Assembly: GCA_000310025.1 (NCBI GenBank)
Contig: FN649733.1
Location: 970,705-988,866, forward strand
Length of the DNA stretch: 18,162 nucleotides
Reading direction: 5' to 3'
Source of the DNA: Ectocarpus siliculosus
Taxonomy: Eukaryota > Sar > Phaeophyceae > Ectocarpales > Ectocarpaceae
Part shown: piece by piece, positions 1 through 7,166 of the stretch
How positions within the stretch are numbered: the first letter of the stretch is position 1
Layout: each line of letters opens with the position of its first letter
Notes under the pieces: model-generated
Seen by the model: only the letters and a program-made list of their open reading frames with translations
The model's database searches: none
Told to the model about the DNA's origin: nothing
Translations under genes and position numbers: made by a program

Positions 1-360
1 GGGGGGGATTTTTTTTTTTTTTTTTTGGGGTTGGGAGGGGCATTGGGAGGGGGGGGGGGGGGGGGGGTTTTAGTAAAAAAATGGGGAATGAAAGGGTGTG
101 GGGGGCCCTTTTTTTCAAAAACCCCTTTTTTTCGGAAAAATTAAGAGGGGGGGGGGGAAAAGGGCCAACCCGGGGGGTAAAAGGGTTTTTTTGTTTTTTT
201 TTTTTTTTTTGGGCAGGATACTGCTTTGGGGGGCCCCCTCGCAGAGTTATTTTTTTTTTTTCCCCTTTTTTTTTGAAAATTACCCTTTTTTTTTTGGGGG
301 GAGGGTTATGGGGGCCCGGCAAAGGGCCCCCCCCCCCCCCCCCGCGCGCGCGCGCCTTGT
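1..360. other. Homopolymer-rich left end, probable low-quality sequence
   Basis: This stretch is dominated by long runs of G, T and C, followed by a short CG-alternating run near 344-355. Translations in all frames are runs of Gly, Phe, Pro and Lys and resemble no protein. The base composition differs sharply from the rest of the window. The simplest reading is a poorly called contig end; a genuine simple-sequence region is the alternative. No gene is called here. Confidence 0.55.
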
Positions 361-1475
361 TTTGCGTGATTTCACCTAGTTTGGGTTTCGCGGGTAGGGT
401 GGGTGGGGTTTGTCGAGAGAATCGGAGGCGGGGGACAGTCGTCCTTCCACCTCCCACGCCAAAGCGAGGAGTTGACCGCGCAAACTCACATCAGAGCTTG
501 TAATTTACCGTACGTACCCGGTGCTTGGGGTCCGAACGAGGTGCAAAACGTTTCATCCCGGCAGCAAAAACGGTTTTTGCTTGCGGTACGGGTGTCACGG
601 TCTCACCGACGGTGGGGTGGATTTGCATTCCCCATATGGTGGTAAGGATGGCACGGACGCGTGTGGGGAATCATTTTCCGCCAGGCAATGTATGCCTCGC
701 GGTTCTTCGTTTCCCGCTGCGCTGATCAAGCTCCCCTGCCGAGGAAGCTCGCTGAAGATGGCCGCACATATGACAGCATATCTTGGTGAATTCGGGGGGA
801 TCCTAGATGATGTCCTCCGCGCTTGCTTACGACGATAAAATTGTCTGTCTTTGTCGACAATGTTCGGCGGAGTGCCTCCCATCATCATCTGGCTGCACGC
901 CAAGTCACTGCAGCACCCGAGTCGGCACAACAAGCACAGTATAATAGTGCTAAACTATATCACCTCATCGAGTGAGGAAACGTGCTGCCTGAAATAACTC
1001 CAACACGGTGCGTCTCGCCACTTCACAGAAAGAACGACCAAGTCGACTGCCTGCGCCCCGCCCGGCCGGCGGCAGGTGCTTCAGCAGGCCAGGCAACAAG
1101 AAAGAAGAGCCGTTCACAAGAAAATCCGATGGATGATGCTCTCCCCGCTGTCTTCGTACTCTTGTCGGGTGACTTGTAGCTGCCATCAGTGGAGACAGGG
1201 TCCGTTTCGATCCGTCCAGGGCGCCAGTTTGGGTGTAGTGCCGGCAGCAACGTTCAGGGTGCAACCGCGGGGCAAGGAGACGCACAACGGCGGAGAGGGG
1301 GGAACAAAATCAGGAGGAACATGTTCGCTCACGGGACAACAATAAATACTTTGGGAGAGAGCAGCGAGGCAAAGTTATGCTGCACACCCCAAAGTTGTAG
1401 TTAAGGGAAAACCCCGTGTCATTGTAGCCCCGTTACTGAGTGGTTCCGGGAACACCGACTATCTTTCATGCATGC
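361..1475. other. Region without a recognisable gene, downstream of the actin-like gene
   Basis: Composition is normal here, but none of the short open frames on either strand resembles a known family. The last exon of the minus-strand actin-like gene, expected to encode about 20 residues, should lie here. I looked for an acceptor followed by an actin-like C-terminus and did not find one. The region may hold that exon in divergent form plus the 3' untranslated sequence. Confidence 0.4.
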
Positions 1476-1511
1476 CTACAATAATTCATTTGTCATACAG
1501 CCGACATGCAC

Positions 1512-1745
1512 CTGCTTGAACGGCGACAGCGACGCCAGCATCGAGCCTCCTATCCATGGCGCGTGCTTTCTCTGCGCGTTGTAGCCGGGTTCGTGGCTCG
1601 TAGGGTGGGGTATGACGCTCGCCATCATAGGTGCCCCCGGCGGAGAGACCCTGTCTAGATCGTCTTGAAGACGCTCTACGAACCCCGCCATCATCGTCGT
1701 TCCTCCCGCCACCACAACGGACCCCAGGAGGTCAGGATTGATATC
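1512..1745 (-). CDS. Actin-like gene, exon 7 (residues 296-373)
   Basis: The acceptor is CCCCTCAG|GAT. It encodes SVVVAGGTTMMAGFVERLQ (actin NTVLSGGTTMYPGIADRMQ) and later RKHAPWIGGSMLASLSPF (actin RKYSVWIGGSILASLSTF). The likely donor is CAG|GTGCAT at 1511, leaving about 20 C-terminal residues on an unfound exon. If the intron were retained, translation would stop at 1476-1478 after 11 non-actin residues. Confidence 0.88.
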
Positions 1746-4700
1746 CTGAGGGGGTGTTGGTTGGGAGGGGCCGTTATGGCAGATATCCACTCTTTGATAA
1801 CAGTTCCTACAGGGTGAACGCTCCCGCCATAACCAACCTGAATGCCTTTCCTAGAACTACCGTTCGGATCCTCGTACTCAAATCCCATAACAGAGGCACC
1901 ACCGCGCTTCGGCGAGGAATGTGATTCGTGCGGCGGGTGCATGCACATTCTTAATAGAATTGAAAGAAAATCCTTTTACAGTAGCTGTGCTTTACCCGCT
2001 TACAGTACGCCCGACGAGGGTGCAGCTGCGCGCACGGGAAGAGCCCATCTTTCGAAAAGTCGCCCATCTATCTATCTATCTAGATGCTGAGCCTTAGCTT
2101 CCCGATTGTACTTCGAGAAGAACTCGTCCCACACCTTGTCACACATGGAGATGCTTTGCATGACCATGCTCGCAAGACCGCCGTCTGTTGCCCGCGCCGC
2201 GAAGTCCTTGCCCCCAGCGTCAGGGTTAAAAATCAGCTGTATTTGGATCGATCGTGAAGGGCGAGGCGAATCACGGAGGGGTTGCGCTCAAAAGACACGT
2301 GCAATGACGAGCTCTCCACCCTACTACCATGAAAACAGCGTGCTGGTCTTCCTTTTTTCGACTGTCCCTACTCCGTGTCATGCTAGATTTTCGGGAACAC
2401 GTAGGCGGCCCGTGTTCGCCGACAGTGAATACTAGTAACTCTAAATCGCGAGAGAGCGAACACTTGTTGTGCATGTTGTTCACGATCGAATTGTCGACCT
2501 TTTCAAGGATCAGAAATCGATTTCTGGTCGAATGTACGTGGTAAGGTGTTGGTCGGTTCGACGGGCCGAGAAATCCAATACCAGGTAGCAGCTTGGGGAC
2601 CGCCGGGAACTATGTACGATTAGGTGGTCGTCTTCGGAATGAAAGCAGTGGTTCCCCGCATGAGTTTCGCTGAAGGTGCACATCGTCAGTCAGCACAATC
2701 GGTGGTGCAATCTTGATGATGTCCAACAACCAAAATGATACCTGTAGAAGCTCTTCGCAAGACTAAATCAGTACATGTGGGTGTGTTACCTCTGCAGCTT
2801 GGCTGCGGCATTCCGAGTCTAGGGTGACCGTGTTCCCGTCCGGCAGTTCGTACTCGTCCTCGCCGGGGGCAACGCCGCGGTCTGTCGGGATGTAGCACAG
2901 GCTTTCTTTGACGTCTCGAACCGTATCGAACTGCACCAAATTGGATACCGAAATGATGGATAGCGACACGCGGGGGAGTTCTTGACGTCAGAATAAGCTG
3001 TCAAAAGTACCAACAGCCGAAGTACACGAACGAGAGCTAGCATGCAGCGGTCTAGCGACAAGGAAAGACCGTCTACGCCTGTTGTCCATCCCGAGGTCCT
3101 CCACTCCTCAGTAAGTTCGCTGCATTCAGTGCAGTGTGCGCTATCTATCATAACCAAAAGTCTTGAAAAGTGAATATTGGACTCCAACGCGTTGCCCCCC
3201 CCCATGGCGCTATTGGCCATCGGCGGTTGGTTCTGTGGAAACAATGCTCCGTTCTCTCGAGGACGCGTGGCCATTGGTCTAACCGCTAAGGCACGCAAAA
3301 CATGAGAGTACCCCCCCTCCCCCCTCCTTTGTCCTCACCTTCGGTAGCAGGTAGCTACGGGACCGCCATATCAGTAGCAACATTTCAAGACTTCTCACCG
3401 GCAGGTGGTGTCCCCGTTCCTCGAGGAGGCCTTTCAATCGATTGGTGATGTCTTGACCCGCCCCCTCCAGCCTGAGCACGGCGTGGTTGAGCGCGAAGCC
3501 CTCAAAGACGGGGACCGCGTGGGCGACGCCGCCCCCGACCTCGAGGGCCAACCCGCGCGTCCTGCCGGAGGCGAAGAGCGCCAGCACGGAGGAGTTGCAC
3601 ACGCTGAGAGCCGGTACCTGTGCGAAAGAGCGGCACGTCAATCAGGGGACCCGAAAAGAAGCAGGTTTTGGCAAAATTACGTTCCTGGTCGGTTTGAGCG
3701 GTAGTAGGTGGTTTTTCCCCCTTCAACGCGGGTCACGCGCTACGAAAGAACGACACCTCTCGGATAGGGGACCCAAAAAGAATCAAGTTTGGAAAGGTTT
3801 GTTCTGTTGCTGGTCGGTTTTGAGCGGCGGGGGTTGTCCCTTCGGCGCAGGTTACGCCTTGCGTTCTCATCTAGGTTCTGTGGGAGCCAAACGAGTTAGG
3901 ACGGAGAAGGGTGGTGTAGAAGCGGAGCACCGGCACCCACCCGTGATCGACATGCTTGCAAGGCACTCTGTTCCAAATCGGGACGCGCCGTGGAGGAAAA
4001 TGTGTCCTACGTTCAGGTGTCAAAACATTACTGGCAATCCGCGTACCTCGTTTAGTGTGGTTTGCTAGCTCGATGCATGTGCCGCAAAGACGCTGCCTCT
4101 GCTTGGACGTGGAACACAATTAGCCACTGAGATTAATTTTAAAATATAGAGGGACGCATGGTCGTCCTAGCAACTATGACGAGTGCTGTTATGAGCTCGC
4201 AAATATGGTCGTATAGCGGTGCCATTATGTCTTACCCTCCGTTCGACACCCTGTACGAATTGTCTGCGAGGCAAGTGCTTTCACACGCTATACATTTGTT
4301 GTTGGGAACTCTTCCACACGTGACTGCGGCATCTCAAACCTTTTTCGGCGGTGCCGATAATAGAAGCATACAAGGCGAATTCGTCTTGGGGGGAAGTGCA
4401 TCAAACCAACTCCAGCCACGGTACAATGCAGTCCATCCCTAAAGGGAGGTCGATAACCTTGTTTCATTTTCCGAGTACCAGGAGCAAACCAATACCTTGA
4501 ACGTCTCGAACATCATTGCAGCCATCTCCTGCCGTTGCGAGCGCTCGTTTAAAGGTGGTTCCACCATCAGCACCTGCAAAGACGGCGCATAAGGGCCGTT
4601 TTATACAGCAACTATTTGTTTCCAAAAAATTCCAAAATTCCAAATTTCCGAATCCGTAGACAGTCGAACCTCGATTTGCGTCCGAGGGAAAAACAATGGA

Positions 4701-6671
4701 ACTCTCGAAAGCCGGTGTCATGAAAAGCACATGATGAACACATATGAGTCAATTTTCAGTAGCACTGCTCTTTTATCGTAGATCTCATATGTATCGGTTC
4801 AGATGTAACGTATGTCTATGCGGAGGAACTAGTTTCCCAGTGTCTCTGCTGACGGGATCGTGTGTCTCTCTCTCGTATGGATCTGTGGACCGTGATGGTA
4901 CCTTTGCTGTACTGTTATCTCTGGGGAACTTCCGTTGTCTGGTCTCCTGCATTCTGTGTGGATTATCTGTGTGTTGGCCATCTAAGCGCCAGTGTTTACT
5001 ATACCACAGTACTTCGAAGTGCGGAACAACTCTATAAGAGAAAACGCACGTCGCGATCAGCGATTCTACCCTACCCACAATTACCATCATCAAACGTCAA
5101 CATCACCCCTGTCTTCCCCCTCTGACGGATGTTTCCATCCTCCTGGACCTCCATGACCTTGTGCCCCGCCCGCCCCCCCGCCCAATGGGGGTGGGGGGGG
5201 CGATGCTTTACCCTAGTACAACGGTTGCATAGTCTAATAGTCGGAACTTGGAAAATTTGGAAGCAAAATCGCTATGTAACGACCATAAATTTGAAATGTG
5301 CAGCCCCCAACCGTGGCACAAGGCGCTATAGACGTGCGTGCGTATTCCGGCGAAACGCGTGCAGCACGTTGAGGACTGTAGTCGCTCGTCGCAGCTGTTG
5401 AGCCTTGTTTCAACAAACAGCTGTCCTTTCTCCGCGTGCATCACATACAAGGGCTTGTCTATCACCAAGCACTTTGATCTATGGAAATCAGTCCGAGTTC
5501 AAATGTCTTACAACTAAATATATTCGCACGGCCTGCAGGGACAGTCGTTGCTGCACCGGTTACATACCGGAGTGTGAGCACCAGCGTACGCGGCCAGCTC
5601 GAAGTTGAAGAGGTTGTCCATGAGTTTCTCCATCTCGTCGATGTCCCGCAGAACGCCTCGCCGCACGGGGTGATCGCCGGCGGCGACCGCTTCGTCGTCC
5701 TTACCCGTGTTTCCGTACTCCAGGTAACACTCCCGGCTCTACCGGTGGATGATGATTGATGGCAAAAAATGGAACCGAGCACGAGAGGTTTACCTTCATC
5801 GTGATAACGTTGTTGGGGACGAGGATGCTACTTGGACCTATGGTCTAATGTTGACACGTCCCAAAACAATTGATCAATAAAGTCTAGGCAACTGTAATCC
5901 ATTAGACTATTCAGTCAGCGCTGACCACTGCGGGGAAGACTTTCTGACCTGAAAAAGGCAAACCAAGGTCTATACCAGACTTTTGCTGTATGTACAGAGT
6001 TTACCCTTCCTTGTTCGTTGCTTGTTTCAGGCCGTTCGCTTGCATTTGTGTCTTTATATTTTCGTCCTATTTATTCTGGGCGCCAGACTACACGCGGTAC
6101 ATGTTTTGGCGCACTAGCCAGGGTCACACAGACAAACTACCAGCAGGAGGCATTCGGATGGAGCGTTCCCGCCGCCGCCGTAGATCATGTACTACGTACG
6201 TACATGTCACGCACAAGATGTACTCGCGTAATTTACAGCAAATTAGCGACGACTTTGCAAACCATGTGTACTTGGCAGTTATATGTTGTATTTGAGTGCG
6301 GGCGCTAAACGGTATGGTTTACGTACGTGCATGTACTGCTGCACTGTAGTTTATCATGCATCTTACAAGAAGGTGTTTTGAGTTCTGAGGAGTGGCGGGA
6401 ACGAAAGGAGAAGGATCTCGTCAAACATCGAAGGTCGCGATGTTGCTAACCTACAGAAGGGGGAGCGGGACGAGGGCGTTGTTTTAGGCACGTGTACCTC
6501 GGGACGCCTTGCGCGATAGGTGGATAACTCCTCCGCGGAGAGGTGTAGATCTTCTGCGACCGAGGGGCAAACAGCTCGCGGCATGTCCTCTCCAGAGAAG
6601 CCCGCCTTCGCGCTCGAGCTTCCAACATCGATCACAATTGTCGCTTCTTCTTCGGTACGATGGTTCACCAT
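1512..6671 (-). CDS. Divergent actin / actin-related protein, seven exons, C-terminus missing
   Basis: Actin-fold protein, expected in cytoplasm or nucleus as a filament subunit or a complex component. Exons on the minus strand are 6671-6498, 5738-5568, 4573-4496, 3617-3399, 2930-2790, 2236-2135 and 1745-1512. All junctions are phase 0 with GT-AG introns, giving 373 residues that align with actin almost end to end. Visible motifs are phosphate loop 1 (DVGSSSAKAGF, Lys22 equals actin Lys18), phosphate loop 2 (EVGGGVAHAVP, 167-177), the adenosine region (RDVKESLCY), AGGTTM and RKHAPWIGGS. Actin Gln137, Asp154 and Asp157 are replaced by Ser150, Glu167 and Gly170, while His161 is kept (His174). 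The segment around the DNase-binding loop is about 13 residues longer than in actin. The final ~20 residues are not identified. I cannot assign it to a numbered ARP class; family membership is very secure, function is not. Confidence 0.9.
2135..2236 (-). CDS. Actin-like gene, exon 6 (residues 262-295)
   Basis: The acceptor is ACAG|CTGATT and the donor AAG|GTGTGG. It encodes LIFNPDAGGKDF, then GGLASMVMQSISMCDK, matching actin LFQPSFLG and GIHETTFNSIMKCDV. An open frame continues 39 bases past the donor, but only the spliced form joins CDK to the DINPDLLGS of exon 7 as in other actins. Confidence 0.87.
2237..2789 (-). other. Actin-like gene, intron 5
   Basis: GT-AG intron of 553 bases between the ELPDG exon and the LIFNPD exon. 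I see no exon, repeat or RNA gene in it; the open frames it carries on both strands resemble nothing known. Confidence 0.75.
2790..2930 (-). CDS. Actin-like gene, exon 5 (residues 215-261)
   Basis: Acceptor GGTGCAG|TTC, donor GAG|GTAACA. TVRDVKESLCYI matches actin IVRDIKEKLCYV, keeping the Lys and Glu that contact the nucleotide base and ribose in actin. EYELPDGNTVTLDSE matches actin YELPDGQVITIGNE. The usual short segment before IVRDIKE is trimmed relative to actin. Confidence 0.92.
3244..3314 (+). repeat. Dispersed poly-C-ended element, diverged copy 1
   Basis: Diverged copy of the element at 12200 and 18051. Shared words in order are TGCTCCGT, GGYCAWTGGTCTAAC, GGCAYGC and ATGAGAGTA/ATGAGTA, ending in a C run. 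On the minus strand it reads TGCCTTAGCGGTTAGAC, close to a tRNA A-box/D-arm. It lies inside intron 4 of the actin-like gene. Confidence 0.6.
3399..3617 (-). CDS. Actin-like gene, exon 4 (residues 142-214)
   Basis: The acceptor is TTTCGCACAG|GTACCG and the donor CCG|GTGAGA. The exon carries VPALSVCNSSVLALFASGRT, in which Ser150 stands where actin has the catalytic Gln137. It also carries phosphate loop 2 (LEVGGGVAHAVPVFEG), with Glu167 for Asp154 and Gly170 for Asp157. HAVLRLEGAGQDIT and LLEERG match actin HAILRLDLAGRDLT and LTERG. Confidence 0.92.
3621..3860. repeat. 120-base tandem duplication in actin-like intron 3
   Basis: Two head-to-tail copies, 3621-3740 and 3741-3860, share in order CGAAAGA, AGGGGACCC, AAAAGAA, GGTCGGTTT, GAGCGG, TCCC and a CGC-rich end. 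The copies have diverged by many substitutions, so this is not a recent assembly duplication. Copy 1 starts 3 bases from the exon 4 boundary, so the pyrimidine tract of that acceptor is part of the duplicated unit. Confidence 0.75.
4496..4573 (-). CDS. Actin-like gene, exon 3 (residues 116-141)
   Basis: This 78-base exon is bounded by TTTGCAG| and AAG|GTATTG. It encodes VLMVEPPLNERSQRQEM then MMFETFK, matching actin VLLTEAPLNPKANREKM and IMFETFN. It is easily missed because no long open frame covers it. Joining to exon 4 gives FETFK-VPALSV, exactly the actin order FETFN-VPAMYV. Confidence 0.9.
4574..5567 (-). other. Actin-like gene, intron 2
   Basis: GT-AG intron of 994 bases. It contains an AT-rich stretch with repeated TTCCAAAA-like words (4619-4655) and, at 5164-5201, a C-rich tract followed directly by a G-rich tract. 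No coding exon was recognised inside it on either strand. Confidence 0.75.
5164..5201. repeat. C-rich tract followed by G-rich tract
   Basis: A run of mostly C with single G interruptions is followed after AAT by a run of mostly G with a single T. The two halves are nearly complementary and could fold back. It sits in intron 2 of the actin-like gene, where the biological role, if any, is unknown. Confidence 0.55.
5568..5738 (-). CDS. Actin-like gene, exon 2 (residues 59-115)
   Basis: The acceptor is GGTAG|AGC and the donor CCG|GTATGT. DDEAVAAGDHPVRRGVLRD matches actin [21 protein letters not shown] in layout, followed by DIDEMEKLMDNLF for actin WDDMEKIWHHTF. The stretch before DDEA is longer and unrelated in sequence to the actin DNase loop. 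An in-frame stop just upstream of 5738 supports this acceptor. Confidence 0.85.
5739..6497 (-). other. Actin-like gene, intron 1
   Basis: GT-AG intron of 759 bases. It is AT-richer than the exons and contains several short ACGTAC-type palindromes (around 6188 and 6314). No exon or RNA gene is visible. Confidence 0.72.
6498..6671 (-). CDS. Actin-like gene, exon 1 (residues 1-58)
   Basis: The start codon has A at -3 and G at +4, a good initiation context. A short acidic lead (RTEEEA) precedes IVIDVGSSSAKAGFSGED, which is phosphate-binding loop 1 of the actin fold, then PRAVCPSV matching actin PRAVFPSI. The donor is GAG|GTACAC at 6497. The first ATG-led frame fits actin's N-terminal length, so no upstream coding exon is needed. 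Confidence 0.88.
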
Positions 6672-6953
6672 CCTACGTACCTTCGCCGTGATACCTCAAG
6701 GCAAATGTGTATAGATGTAATGGCTGTGAGAAAGTTTTCTGTGAACCAAGCTCCGCCTGCTGCGAGATCGGTCGGAGATCTTTCGCCGTTGTAGGTTGTA
6801 GGCAACAGACTCGATCTTCCGTCGTCGACCTTTTTTTTTTTTTAGGGGTTTTCATTCGGCGATTTGGTTCGTTTTGGTTCCGACCGTTTGTTCGGCACTC
6901 GGTATCGCCCCGCCTCACCCTCACAATCTCCATGATACACAGCGACATTCGAC
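6672..6953. promoter_or_regulatory. Short divergent intergenic region, candidate shared promoter
   Basis: It separates the start codon of the actin-like gene (minus) from the first plausible start of the DLH gene (plus) by 282 bases. It holds a 13-base T run at 6831-6843 followed by AGGGG. Homopolymeric dA:dT tracts often mark nucleosome-poor promoters, but this one also resembles a pyrimidine tract plus AG acceptor. If the downstream DLH start at 7089 is used, the region is about 420 bases. Confidence 0.4.
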
Positions 6954-7166
6954 ATGTGCAGAGGTCTAGCCCAGTTCGTGGCGCTGTTGTCTGCCTTTCC
7001 CTCAGTTAGAGGCTGGCTGTACGCGCTTAGCCCTCGTTGCGCAGGGAAAAACTCCGGCACTCGACTTAGACGTGTGCAGAGCTTGGACATGAAAATGATC
7101 AGCGTTGACGACATATGGCCACAGCTTGAAGGGAAGCAGACCTGCGCCAACGAGGCTGCCGGGAAG
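6954..7166 (+). CDS. DLH gene, exon 1a: leader and N-terminal extension (residues 1-71)
   Basis: It encodes a hydrophobic start (LAQFVALLSAF), then an Arg/Ser-rich stretch with few acidic residues, then MKMISVDDIWPQLEG. None of this aligns to the DLH catalytic domain. The candidate donor is AAG|GTAAAA. An out-of-frame ATG at 6932 precedes this start, which weakens it. Support rests on the import-like leader and the continuous frame into exon 1b. Confidence 0.5.

Noticed and set aside
81-503. 140-codon plus-strand open frame at the left end
   Set aside because: It is mostly Gly, Phe and Pro runs produced by homopolymers and resembles no protein.
1512-6671. Actin-like gene as a frameshifted pseudogene
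   Set aside because: All frame changes coincide with GT-AG boundaries in phase 0, and the joined exons give an uninterrupted actin-length protein.
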